From DASRCB01 sp035653295 (lineage in GTDB: Bacteria > Acidobacteriota > Terriglobia > Bryobacterales > Bryobacteraceae): a DNA stretch of 24,649 nucleotides. The translations under genes were made by a program, and so were the position numbers. The stretch lies in NCBI GenBank assembly GCA_035653295.1, contig DASRCB010000098.1, positions 1 through 24,649 on the forward strand, read 5' to 3'. The notes below the pieces were generated by a model. It was given only the letters and a program-made list of their open reading frames with translations. It was not told the origin of the DNA and made no database searches. Of the stretch, positions 14,818 through 23,406 are shown piece by piece; positions within the stretch are counted from its first letter, which is position 1; each line of letters starts with the position of its first letter.

Positions 14818-17800
14818 ATGCGCACCTGTGCTTCTGACCACGAAGCCGTAACAGGCTTGCCCGCCGGACCCTGCAGGTCCGCCCGCATCGCCGTGCTTGC
14901 GTTTGTTGCCGCCAGTCAGGCGCTGGTGTCCGCCCAGCCGCAGCTGCCGCCCACGCATCCACTCACTAAGATCGTGCAAATCCGCAGCTTGTCCTCGGAA
15001 CAGGCGAATCAAGGCTGGCCGGTTCATGTTCGCGCCGTGGTCACGTACTTCGACGACATCGATCCCAATCTCTTCATCCAGGACCAGACCGGCGGCAACT
15101 GGGTGCACCTCGTGCGTGGGGCGAAATACAACTTGCGGCCCGGAGATCTGCTGGATCTAACCGGGAAGACGATACAAACCGACTTCGCGCCGGACATCAT
15201 CGATGCCCATTGGACCGTCCTCGGCCGAGCTCCGCTGCCCGCGCCGCGCCATCCTCTCTTCCAGGAGATGGACTCCACCTCCGACGACAGCCTGCGTGTG
15301 GAAGTGGAGGGCGTTGTAAGGTCGTTCGCGGCGGAGCGGAATGGGCGGCGCATAAGTATTTCTCTGGGCATACCCGGCGGTCGTCTGCGCGTAGTCACAC
15401 CAGACCTGGCGCTGCCGCCGCACCTGCTCGGTGCGCGCGTGCGGCTCACCGGCGTTTGCGGCGCCGAACTCAATCCTCGCGGCCAGGCTGTGGGAATTAC
15501 CGTCAGCATGCCGTCCCAGGGCGACCTGCATATCCTCGAAGCCGGCCCGCCCGACCCGTTCGCCAGCGCCCCGGTGAAAATTGTTACTCTTGACCGCTTC
15601 AGTTTCCGGCCGACCGCGTCCTCCAGCATCATTCGGATCCGCGGGACGGTTACCTCCGGGGAGCGGGACGGGATCTACGTTTCCGATGAAACCGGCAATC
15701 TGCACGTCGCCATGCGCCATGGCATGCGGCTGCGGCCCGGCGCCCTGGTTGATGTGATCGGATTTCCCGGACTGATCGGACAAACCCCCGCGCTGCTGGA
15801 CGGCAGCGTTCGCGTCGCCGGCGCCGGCCAGCCTCCTCGCCCCGCGTCAATCGCCGCCAAACAGGCGCTCACCGGCGTCTACGATTCCGGGCTGGTGAGC
15901 ATGGAAGCTGAGTTGACCAGCGTCTCCCATCAGGCCGCCGATACCACCCTGCTGCTGCACGATGGCCCGATCGTTTTTACCGCCGTTCTGCGCGCCGATC
16001 CCCACCAGAATGCGCGCGCGGCGCTGCTCGAGGGCAGCCGCATTCGCGTCACCGGCATCTGCGTGGTCGACTGGAACGAAGAAGAAAACGCCGGGGTCCC
16101 GCTCTCCTTCCGGCTGCGCGTGCGCGGCCCTGAAGATATCGTGGTTCTGCAGCGTCCTCCATGGCTCACGCAAAAACGCGTGGTGCTCCTCTCGGCCCTC
16201 CTGCTGGCCGGAATCGCGGGCACGCTGTCGTGGATCGCCATTTTGCGGCGCCGCGTGCAAAGCCAGACCGAGATCATCCGCAAAACCCTCGAGTCCGCGC
16301 CGGACGGGATCCTGGTGATCGACTCGCATGACACCGCGATCACCTGGAACCAGAAGTTCGTGGACATGTGGAACATGCCCCCGGAACTGCTTGCTACCGG
16401 CAATCGCCAGGCGATGATCCGCTTCGCCAGCCGCCAGATGAAGGATCCTCAGGCTTACCTGGATCGCGTGCTGGAGCTGGACCTCGCGCCCGAAATGCAA
16501 AGCGATGACGTCGTCGAGCTGGCCGATGGACGCATCTTCGAGCGCCATTCCGAGCCTCTGCGCATGAAAGGCCGCAGCATGGGACGTGTTTGGTCCTTTC
16601 GCGACGTCACCGGCGCCAAGCGCGCCGAGTCTGAGCTGCGCAAGGCCAAGGAAGCAGCGGAGGCGGGCACGCGCGCGCGCAGCGAGTTCCTGGCCAATAT
16701 GAGCCACGAAATCCGGACGCCCATGAACGGCATCGTGGGCATGACCGAACTACTGCTCGGCGCCGATCCTACTCCGGAACAGCGCGAATACCTGCACATA
16801 GTCCGCTCCTCCACGGAATCGCTGCTCACCATCATCAACGACATTCTCGACTTTTCAAAAATCGATGCCGGCCGCCTGGATCTCGAGCTCGTCGAGTTCT
16901 CGCTGCAGGACATGCTTCGCGATCTGATGAAGAGCGGCGCTCATGCCGTCCGCAGCCGGAGTGTGCGCCTGACCTGCGATGCCTCCACCGCCCCGGACAG
17001 AGTCTGCGGCGATCCCACGCGCCTCCGCCAGGTGCTGGAGAACCTGATCGGCAATGCTCTGAAATTCACCGAGCGCGGCGAAGTGGCCGTGAGGGCGGAC
17101 GTGCTCGGCGCCGAGGGCGATTCCGTGCGCATGCGCTTCAGCGTGCGCGATACCGGCATCGGGATTCCACCCGAGAAGCAGAAAGTCATCTTCGAGGCTT
17201 TCTCTCAGGCCGATGCCTCCACCACACGCCGCTACGGCGGCACTGGCCTTGGTCTCACCATCTCTTCGCGGCTCGTCACCATGATGGGCGGACAAATCGG
17301 CCTCGAAAGCGAGCCCGGCCGCGGCAGCTGCTTCTTCTTTACCCTCCCGCTGCGCATCCCGGCCGCCGCCCCCGCCGACGCCCCTCAAAACGAGCCCGCC
17401 TGCCACCCTGGCCGTCCCGGCGCCGAAGCCCGCGCGCATGGACGCCGAGTGCTCCTCGCTGAAGATAACGAGGTAAATCAGACCCTCGCCGTCCGCCTGC
17501 TGGAGAAGCGCGGCTATTCGGTCACCGTGGCCGGCAACGGACGCGATGCGCTCCACGCCATCGAACGCGAGCCTTTCGACATCGTCCTTATGGACGTGCA
17601 GATGCCGGAGATGGACGGCTTCGAAACGGCTGCCGCGATCCGCGAACGCGAAAAAATCACCGGAGATCGCCTCCCCATCCTCGCCATGACCGCCTACGCC
17701 ATGAAAGGCGATGAACAGAAATGCCTCGCTGCCGGTATGGACGCCTACATTTCCAAGCCGATCCACCCCCGGGAATTGTACGCGCTGCTCGAATCGCTGG

Positions 17801-17838
17801 CTCGCCCCGAAGCTGAGCCTGCCGTCACCACCGTCTGA
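14818..17838 (+). CDS. Hybrid sensor histidine kinase with OB-like periplasmic repeats, PAS and REC domains
   Basis: A 1006-residue inner-membrane hybrid kinase. In order: N-terminal signal or membrane segment (about 23-40), a 380-residue periplasmic region of apparently four beta-rich repeats (about 68-150, 159-240, 271-345, 359-445), a membrane segment (about 455-476), a PAS domain (about 485-600), HisKA with ANMSHEIRTPMNG (phospho-acceptor H630), HATPase with ENLIGNALKF, DTGIGIPP and GGTGLGL, and a C-terminal receiver domain (about 877-995) with AEDNEVNQ, phospho-acceptor D926 in LMDVQMPEMDG, and the conserved lysine in ISKPI. Phosphate would pass H630 to D926 and then to an unseen Hpt protein; no response-regulator gene with a DNA-binding domain is nearby. 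ATG at 14818 is preferred over the TTG directly before it. The TPR gene follows after 27 bp. Confidence 0.95.
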   Translation: MRTCASDHEAVTGLPAGPCRSARIAVLAFVAASQALVSAQPQLPPTHPLTKIVQIRSLSSEQANQGWPVHVRAVVTYFDDIDPNLFIQDQTGGNWVHLVRGAKYNLRPGDLLDLTGKTIQTDFAPDIIDAHWTVLGRAPLPAPRHPLFQEMDSTSDDSLRVEVEGVVRSFAAERNGRRISISLGIPGGRLRVVTPDLALPPHLLGARVRLTGVCGAELNPRGQAVGITVSMPSQGDLHILEAGPPDPFASAPVKIVTLDRFSFRPTASSSIIRIRGTVTSGERDGIYVSDETGNLHVAMRHGMRLRPGALVDVIGFPGLIGQTPALLDGSVRVAGAGQPPRPASIAAKQALTGVYDSGLVSMEAELTSVSHQAADTTLLLHDGPIVFTAVLRADPHQNARAALLEGSRIRVTGICVVDWNEEENAGVPLSFRLRVRGPEDIVVLQRPPWLTQKRVVLLSALLLAGIAGTLSWIAILRRRVQSQTEIIRKTLESAPDGILVIDSHDTAITWNQKFVDMWNMPPELLATGNRQAMIRFASRQMKDPQAYLDRVLELDLAPEMQSDDVVELADGRIFERHSEPLRMKGRSMGRVWSFRDVTGAKRAESELRKAKEAAEAGTRARSEFLANMSHEIRTPMNGIVGMTELLLGADPTPEQREYLHIVRSSTESLLTIINDILDFSKIDAGRLDLELVEFSLQDMLRDLMKSGAHAVRSRSVRLTCDASTAPDRVCGDPTRLRQVLENLIGNALKFTERGEVAVRADVLGAEGDSVRMRFSVRDTGIGIPPEKQKVIFEAFSQADASTTRRYGGTGLGLTISSRLVTMMGGQIGLESEPGRGSCFFFTLPLRIPAAAPADAPQNEPACHPGRPGAEARAHGRRVLLAEDNEVNQTLAVRLLEKRGYSVTVAGNGRDALHAIEREPFDIVLMDVQMPEMDGFETAAAIREREKITGDRLPILAMTAYAMKGDEQKCLAAGMDAYISKPIHPRELYALLESLARPEAEPAVTTV

Positions 17839-17865
17839 AACGCCCACTTTATACTGGGGAGACAG

Positions 17866-19152
17866 ATGAAGTTGTTGTGGTTGGCCGGCGGTTCGCTTGC
17901 CATCGGCGCCATCCTGGCGCAGCAGCCCCCCAGGCCGAGCGACGCGGTCCAGCGGCTCGTCAAAGAGGGGCAGGCCGCCATCCAGCACGGCGACGCCACT
18001 GCCGCCCTGGATGCTTATCAGAAGGCTTTGGCGTTGGCGCCCGATTCCGCCGAGTTCGAAGACGAAGTCGGCTTCCTGCTCGCCGTCCTGCAACGCACTC
18101 AGGAAGCGATCGGCCACTTCCAAAAGGCCATTGCACTGAAAGATGACTACGCGCCCGCGCACTTCCACCTCGGCGGCGCGTACTGCGTGGAAAGCAACTG
18201 GGATCGCTGCATACCCGAGATGGAGAAAGCCGCGCATCTTGTCCCGCAGTCCTTCGAGTACCGCAGCCAGCTCGGCAAGGCCCTGCTCGCTGACGAACAG
18301 TACGCCGGCGCCGCATCGGAGCTCAAAGCCGCCGCCGCGCTGCGCCCCGACGACGCCGATAACTGGAACCGCCTTGGCGCCGCGCTGCAGAACAGCAACG
18401 ATCTGGCCGGCGCGGTGGAGGCATACGGCCGCGCCACCCAGGCCAACCCGCGCAATATCGACGCCAAAAACAATTACGGCCTGATGCTGATGCAAACGCG
18501 CGAAGCCGACAAGGCTATCGCCGAGTTCCGTAAGGTGCTCGAAGCCGATCCCTCCAACGCCACCGCCAGCCTCAACATCGGCATCGCATTAATGCTGAAA
18601 GGCGATTCCGACGGCGCCCTCGCGCAGCTTCGCTCCGTGGTGCAGGCCCATCCCGAGATGGCCACCGCGCATTACAACCTCGGCCTCGCGTTGAAGAACA
18701 AGGATCAGCTGGACGCCGCGCGCGCGGAGTTCGAGAAAACCATCGAGCTGGCGCCCGACCTTGCGGAAGCGCATTACACCCTCGGCATCTCTTACTGGCA
18801 GGCCGGCGACTTCGATCGCACCATCGCCCAGATGAAGGATGCCGTCCGCATCCGGCCCGATTACGGCGAGGCCTGGTTCATTCTGGGCACCGCGCTGAAA
18901 CAGAAGGGCAACTCCGACGATGCCATATCCGCCCTGCGTGAGGCCATCCGCCTGCGGCCCGACGACCCCGGTCCGTATAACACGCTCGGCCAGTTGCTCC
19001 GCGCCAAAGGCGATATTGAAGGCAGCAAGGCTGCGTTCGCGCAGGGCGCCAGCATTAAGGCCAGGAAAGAAGCCGGCCTCGCCGATATGCTCAATCACGG
19101 CGAAGCCTCACTGCCCGCCGCCAGGAAACCGGACTCTAACGTCAGGCCATGA
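17866..19152 (+). CDS. Exported tetratricopeptide-repeat protein (about 11 TPRs)
   Basis: A 428-residue protein with a signal peptide (MKLLWLAGGSLAIGAILAQQ). About eleven consecutive 34-residue TPR units run from about residue 30 to 405, most ending in the Pro helix-break (LALAPDS, AALRPDD, TQANPRN, LEADPSN, IELAPDL, VRIRPDY, IRLRPDD). TPR solenoids bind protein partners; this one should be periplasmic or outer-membrane associated. The start ATG at 17866 follows GGGGAGA at good spacing. It is 27 bp downstream of the hybrid histidine kinase and on the same strand, so co-expression is likely, and it might serve as a partner of the sensor; that link is only positional. Its last 11 bp overlap the end of the small convergent gene. 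Confidence 0.93.
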   Translation: MKLLWLAGGSLAIGAILAQQPPRPSDAVQRLVKEGQAAIQHGDATAALDAYQKALALAPDSAEFEDEVGFLLAVLQRTQEAIGHFQKAIALKDDYAPAHFHLGGAYCVESNWDRCIPEMEKAAHLVPQSFEYRSQLGKALLADEQYAGAASELKAAAALRPDDADNWNRLGAALQNSNDLAGAVEAYGRATQANPRNIDAKNNYGLMLMQTREADKAIAEFRKVLEADPSNATASLNIGIALMLKGDSDGALAQLRSVVQAHPEMATAHYNLGLALKNKDQLDAARAEFEKTIELAPDLAEAHYTLGISYWQAGDFDRTIAQMKDAVRIRPDYGEAWFILGTALKQKGNSDDAISALREAIRLRPDDPGPYNTLGQLLRAKGDIEGSKAAFAQGASIKARKEAGLADMLNHGEASLPAARKPDSNVRP

Positions 19153-19366
19153 GCGGGCCGTGGATGTACGTGTAAACGAGCACTACCACCGCGATCAGAA
19201 GCAGCACCAGCGCGAACCGATCCTGAACCAGCGTGCTCTCCAGCCGCGCCAGCACCGCGTCCGTAGCCTGAACAGCGTTGTCGCCGAAACGCCTGCGGCG
19301 GCGGCGCGTTTCGTACTCGTGCGTCGGCAGGAGTCCCAGAATCCAGGCTAGGCGCAGCGGAAGCAT
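19142..19366 (-). CDS. Small single-pass membrane protein, unrecognised
   Basis: A 74-residue open frame with a mildly hydrophobic N-terminus (MLPLRLAWILGLLPT), a basic run (ETRRRRRRFGD), an amphipathic helix-like stretch (AVQATDAVLARLESTL) and a strong C-terminal membrane segment (about 50-68, FALVLLLIAVVVLVYTYI) ending HGPLMA. I do not recognise the family. Support for coding is its plausible membrane topology, its fit between two genes, and a TATGAT hexamer (19375-19380) 8 nt before the ATG. There is no usable Shine-Dalgarno sequence, so the message may be near-leaderless. It could be a chance frame. Confidence 0.55.
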   Translation of the reverse strand: MLPLRLAWILGLLPTHEYETRRRRRRFGDNAVQATDAVLARLESTLVQDRFALVLLLIAVVVLVYTYIHGPLMA

Positions 19367-19469
19367 GTCCAGTAATCATATCGTCTGCCGCGCCGCCCTG
19401 CTTTACCGCTGTCGTCCCGCTTCCGTGGGGGCCGGCCCTCGCGCTGCGGCGGCGTCCCAGGGCGCCAGC

Positions 19470-21902
19470 TCACGAATCCCGCAGCGCGTCTACCGGATCC
19501 GTCCGCGTTGCACGCCAGGCGGGCACGGAGCAGGCCGCCGCCGCGACCATCATCATCGCCAGCAGCGCCCACAGGAACGAACCCGGATCGCGCGGGCTCA
19601 CCTTGTACAGCATGTCCCCCAGCAGACGCGTCAGCGGGATCGCGAGCGCCGCGCCTGTGGCCATTCCCAGCACCGTGAGCCCCAGCCCGTGCGACATCAC
19701 CCCGCGCCATAAATCGGATGCCCCGGCGCCGAGGGCCATGCGCACGCCCAACTCGCGCGTGCTCTGCGAAACGGCATACGCGACCACCCCATACAGCCCC
19801 ACCGCTGCAAGCAGCAGAGCAATCCCCCCAAAGATGGCCAGCAGCCGCACCGCCGCGTGCTGCGTCCAGCTCATGCGGTCGATTTGTTCGCGGGTGGTGA
19901 GCACCTCCAGGGGCGCCAGATTCGCGTCGATCTCCTGCACTTCGCGGCGCAGAATGGGGGCCAGCGCCTGCGGACCCAGCCGCGTGCGGATCACCAGGTT
20001 CTGCCCGCCACCCGGCGCTTGCCGCAGTGCCGTATAGAAGAATGGCTTTGGCGTCTCACGCAGGCCGGAGTAGTTCGCGTCCTTCGCCACCCCGACCACG
20101 CGCAGCCAACGGCCGTTCACCTGAAGGCGCTTGCTCACGGGGTCCTCTCCCCGCCAGAAGCGCCGCGCCATCTCCTCGTTGACCACGGCAACCGGCGCGG
20201 CATTCTCGTCGTCACCGCGCGTGAATTCGCGGCCGGACACCAGCGGGACGCCCAGCGCCTTCAGGCACCCCGGCCCGACCCTGTTGTATTCCACGGTAGG
20301 CTGCTCGCCGGGCGCCGCTGTGAATCCATCCACCGCGATCGGCGACGAAGGATACGCGCGGTAACTGAATGGCGCCACCGCGATCCAGGCGACGGACTCG
20401 AATCCATTGGCGCCCTGCAGGCGGTCGATCAACTGGTCCTGAAAACCTCGCATGCGCTGCGGGCTGTACCCCGCCGAAACCATGTCGATGGCCGAGAGCA
20501 GAACGCCGCGCGTCGAAAAGCCGGGATCCGCTTCCTCCATCGCGTGCGTGCTCTTCAGCAGCAGGCCCGCGCCCACCAGCAGAACAAAGCTCAGCGAAAC
20601 CTGAAGGGCAACCAGGCTGGAACGGAGCCACGCTCTGCGGTAGCCCCCGACTACGCCGCTCACCTCCGACTTCAGCGCCGAGGCAAGATCGATGCTCCTG
20701 ATTTGCAGCGCTGGGATCAGCCCAAACAGCACCGTTGCGAGAACGGAAACGCAGCCGCTGATGGCAAGCACGCGCCAATCGATCTGCGCGGGCATGTTGA
20801 TGATCACGCCAGGCGGCATCGGCGGGAATAATATCCGCAGAAGGTCCCGGCACCAGTGCGCCACCAGAACGCCACCCGCCGCTCCGGCGGCCGCCAGCAG
20901 CAGCCCTTCCGTGAGCAACAGCTTCAGCAGACGCCAGCGCGCGGCGCCCACGGACAGGCGTACCGTCAGCTCGCGCCGCCGGGTGACTGACCGGACCAGC
21001 AGCAGGTTCGCCACGTTCGCGCAGGCAATGAACAGCACCATGCACGCCACTACGAGCGAGATGCGCAGCGTCGGGAACAGACTGCCGGCCTGGTTGAAGG
21101 GCGTCCGCCAAAGCGGATACAGCTGGAACCCGCGCGCTCGGTTCGTTGCCGGATACGCCGCCGCCAGCCGGGCGCCCATTGCCGAGATCTCCTGCTGCGC
21201 CTGGTCCATCGTCACTCCGGGCCTGAGAACAGCGAATCCTTCAATCCAGCGTGCACCGCGGTCCTCCAGCTTGTAGGCGCCGCCTTCGAAGGCCTCTTCC
21301 ATCGAAGCCGGGACCCAGAACTGGAACGAGTAGCCGACGAACGTGCCGGCGAAGCCCTCCGGCGCTACCCCGATGATCGTGTACTTGACCGCGTTCAGCA
21401 TCTGTGTCCGGCCGATGATGTTCCGATCGCCGCCATAGCGGTTCTTCCATGCGTCATAACTGATCACCGCTACCGGATGCGCATTGCGGCCGCTTTCCTC
21501 GCTGGCGGTGAACGTGCGCCCGAGGATCGGACGCACGCCGAGCGCTTCGAAGTAATTGGCCGAAACGACGCTGCCGGTGGCGCGCTCCGCGCGGTCGCCG
21601 ATGCTCAATGTGGTTCCGCCGATGTGCTCCGCGACGAAGGCCTCTATGAGCCGGCAGTTTCGGCGCAAATCCTGAAAATCCGGCCAGGATACGTCGGTGC
21701 GCCCGCTGCGGTCCGTCCCGGTAAGGGCGACCATGCGGTCCTGGTGCTTCACCAGCGGGAACGGCCGCAGCAGGATACCCTCGATCCAGCTGAAGACGGC
21801 AGTGGTCGCCCCGATACCCAAAGTCAGGCACATGACGGCAAGCACGGTAAATCCCGGGCTGCGCCGGAAACTGCGAAGAGCAAACCGGACGTCCTGGAAC
21901 AT
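19470..21902 (-). CDS. ADOP-type FtsX/MacB-like permease
   Basis: An 810-residue permease of the acidobacterial duplicated orphan permease type: two FtsX-like halves fused in one chain. It begins MFQDVRFALRSFRRSPGFTV and ends DPVDALRDS, both hallmark sequences. Predicted membrane segments are at about 18-38, 277-300, 325-347, 375-398, 427-449, 683-710, 737-757 and 770-792. MacB-type periplasmic domains lie at about 50-270 and 460-675. The repeated FtsX signatures are RRELTVRLSVGAARWRLLK (first half) and TRELGVRMALGAGASDLWR (second half). MacB-like permeases use mechanotransmission with an ATPase to move substrates out of the periplasm; no ATPase is adjacent, as usual for these orphans. ATG at 21902 with GAGGAG 5 nt upstream. 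The frame is intact. Confidence 0.95.
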   Translation of the reverse strand: MFQDVRFALRSFRRSPGFTVLAVMCLTLGIGATTAVFSWIEGILLRPFPLVKHQDRMVALTGTDRSGRTDVSWPDFQDLRRNCRLIEAFVAEHIGGTTLSIGDRAERATGSVVSANYFEALGVRPILGRTFTASEESGRNAHPVAVISYDAWKNRYGGDRNIIGRTQMLNAVKYTIIGVAPEGFAGTFVGYSFQFWVPASMEEAFEGGAYKLEDRGARWIEGFAVLRPGVTMDQAQQEISAMGARLAAAYPATNRARGFQLYPLWRTPFNQAGSLFPTLRISLVVACMVLFIACANVANLLLVRSVTRRRELTVRLSVGAARWRLLKLLLTEGLLLAAAGAAGGVLVAHWCRDLLRILFPPMPPGVIINMPAQIDWRVLAISGCVSVLATVLFGLIPALQIRSIDLASALKSEVSGVVGGYRRAWLRSSLVALQVSLSFVLLVGAGLLLKSTHAMEEADPGFSTRGVLLSAIDMVSAGYSPQRMRGFQDQLIDRLQGANGFESVAWIAVAPFSYRAYPSSPIAVDGFTAAPGEQPTVEYNRVGPGCLKALGVPLVSGREFTRGDDENAAPVAVVNEEMARRFWRGEDPVSKRLQVNGRWLRVVGVAKDANYSGLRETPKPFFYTALRQAPGGGQNLVIRTRLGPQALAPILRREVQEIDANLAPLEVLTTREQIDRMSWTQHAAVRLLAIFGGIALLLAAVGLYGVVAYAVSQSTRELGVRMALGAGASDLWRGVMSHGLGLTVLGMATGAALAIPLTRLLGDMLYKVSPRDPGSFLWALLAMMMVAAAACSVPAWRATRTDPVDALRDS

Positions 21903-21954
21903 ATTGACTCCTCAGACGCACACCGCCCCGCCTCGTCACGCTCTTGTGTGTGGG

Positions 21955-21972
21955 GCAGGCGTCGACGCCTGC
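21955..21972. repeat. Palindromic repeat, copy 1 (perfect 18-bp palindrome)
   Basis: GCAGGCGTCGACGCCTGC is a perfect palindrome in the divergent gap between the ADOP permease and the Gfo/Idh gene. With its 5' flank it shares TGGGGCAGGCG with the copy at 23975. It could form a REP-like hairpin in RNA or single-stranded DNA. Confidence 0.7.
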
Positions 21973-22049
21973 GCGAACGAAGTATCCGGCTAACTGGACA
22001 CAAAAGCGCTTTCAACCAGGCGCGCCGTTTCAGCGCCCGCGTCAGTCGC

Positions 22050-22055
22050 TATAAT
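22050..22055 (+). promoter_or_regulatory. -10 promoter element of the Gfo/Idh gene
   Basis: A perfect TATAAT 16 nt before the ATG at 22072. A poor -35 candidate (GTTTCA, 22027-22032) lies at 17-bp spacing. The resulting leader would be about 10 nt, and no Shine-Dalgarno sequence is visible. Confidence 0.5.
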
Positions 22056-22071
22056 CCTGTCCAGTACGCTC

Positions 22072-23364
22072 ATGAACCGCAGAGAATTTATCACCAGCGC
22101 GGCCCTCGCCGCCCCCCTCATGGCGCAGTCCGCGAACACCGCGCCCAGCGACCGCATTCGCGTAGCCATCATCGGCATGGGTGGCCGTGGCCGCGACCAC
22201 ATGAATTTTCTCGCGCGCACGCCAGGCGTCGAGGTGGTCGCCTTCTGCGATCCCGATCGCGAGCGTCTCGACGAAAAGGCCTCCGAGTGGGACAAGCTCG
22301 GAAAACCGCGCCCGCAGCTCACCCAGGATCTGCGCCGCGTGCTCGACGATCACTCCATTGATGCCGTCACCATCGCGGCGTGCAATCACTGGCACGCGCT
22401 TGGCGCCATCTGGGCCTGCCAGGCGGGCAAGCACGTTTACGTCGAAAAGCCCGTCTGCCACGACGCGTTCGAAGGCAGCCGTATGGTCGCCGCCGCTCGC
22501 AAATACAACCGCATGGTGCAGGGCGGCACTCAGCGCCGCTCCAGCACGAACATGCGCGCGGCCGTGAAGGCGCTCCGAGAAGGCGCCATCGGCGATGTGT
22601 ACATGGCCCGCTGCATTCACTTCCAGCAGCGCGACGCGCTCCCTGTGCGCCATGCCGAGCCGCCGCCTTCCACGCTGGACTGGAATCTCTGGGTCGGCCC
22701 GGGACCCATGCAGCCGTTCAACCGCAACCTCGTGCACTACAACTGGCACTGGTTCTGGGATTTCGGCAACGGCGAGCTTGGCAATAACGGCGTGCACTAC
22801 ATCGACGTCGCCCGCTGGGGCCTCGGCAAGCAGTTGCCCGTGAGCATCTCCTCCAGCGGCGGCCGCTATGGATACAAAGATCAGGGCCAGACGCCGAACA
22901 CGCAGATTTCAACCTTCCGCTTCGATGACGGGACCGAACTGGTTGCCGAAATCCGCGGCCGCTACACCAACTCCGAGGCGGGAATGAAGGAAGGCGTGAT
23001 TTTCTACGGGTCAAAGGGGTACATGATCTCCGACCCGGCGAAGGACTGTCAGTTCCGCGTGTATCTCGGCGGCAACAGCGAGCCCGAGCCGGTCGTCGAC
23101 GAGGCCCCTGGCGAGGACATACAGCTCGCGCATTTCGCCCACTTCTTCGACGCCATCCGCGCCAACAATCGCGACCTGCTCGCCGCCGACATCAATGAGA
23201 CCTACCTCTCCACCATGTTCTGCCTGCTCGGCAACATCTCCTGGCGCCTCGGCCGAAGCCTCGCTTACGACCCCGCCGCCCATGAGTTCCCCTCCGACCA
23301 GGAAGCGAACCAAATGCTGAAAGGCGCATACCGCGCCCCCTTCAAAGTGCCCGACCAGGTTTAA
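22072..23364 (+). CDS. Tat-exported Gfo/Idh/MocA-family oxidoreductase
   Basis: A 430-residue NAD(P)-dependent oxidoreductase of the glucose-fructose oxidoreductase type. It begins NRREFITSAALAAP, a twin-arginine signal, so it is folded with cofactor in the cytoplasm and then exported. The Rossmann motif is IIGMGGRG (33-40) with D60 at the end of strand 2. NHWH (105-108) and EKPVCHD (125-131) are the conserved family elements, with EKP carrying the catalytic lysine. The C-terminal domain holds GNNGVHYIDVARWGLG, typical of the exported acidobacterial/planctomycete subfamily. Such proteins act on sugars or sugar-like compounds, but the substrate here cannot be stated. A perfect -10 element is just upstream; it is divergent from the ADOP gene over 169 bp and followed 42 bp later by a small exported protein gene. 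Confidence 0.94.
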   Translation: MNRREFITSAALAAPLMAQSANTAPSDRIRVAIIGMGGRGRDHMNFLARTPGVEVVAFCDPDRERLDEKASEWDKLGKPRPQLTQDLRRVLDDHSIDAVTIAACNHWHALGAIWACQAGKHVYVEKPVCHDAFEGSRMVAAARKYNRMVQGGTQRRSSTNMRAAVKALREGAIGDVYMARCIHFQQRDALPVRHAEPPPSTLDWNLWVGPGPMQPFNRNLVHYNWHWFWDFGNGELGNNGVHYIDVARWGLGKQLPVSISSSGGRYGYKDQGQTPNTQISTFRFDDGTELVAEIRGRYTNSEAGMKEGVIFYGSKGYMISDPAKDCQFRVYLGGNSEPEPVVDEAPGEDIQLAHFAHFFDAIRANNRDLLAADINETYLSTMFCLLGNISWRLGRSLAYDPAAHEFPSDQEANQMLKGAYRAPFKVPDQV

Positions 23365-23406
23365 CCGTTGGAAAAAGCGCGCGGTCCAGGCGATATGCTT
23401 GGATTC

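Noticed and set aside
16855..18495. 546-residue antisense frame across the kinase 3' half and TPR gene
   Set aside because: It spans two well-supported genes on the other strand and has a low-complexity Gly/Ala/Val composition.
19381..19469. Possible gene or terminator between the small membrane protein and the ADOP gene
   Set aside because: Only GC-rich sequence with minor self-complementarity is seen. There is no U-tract, no ribosome site and no credible frame.
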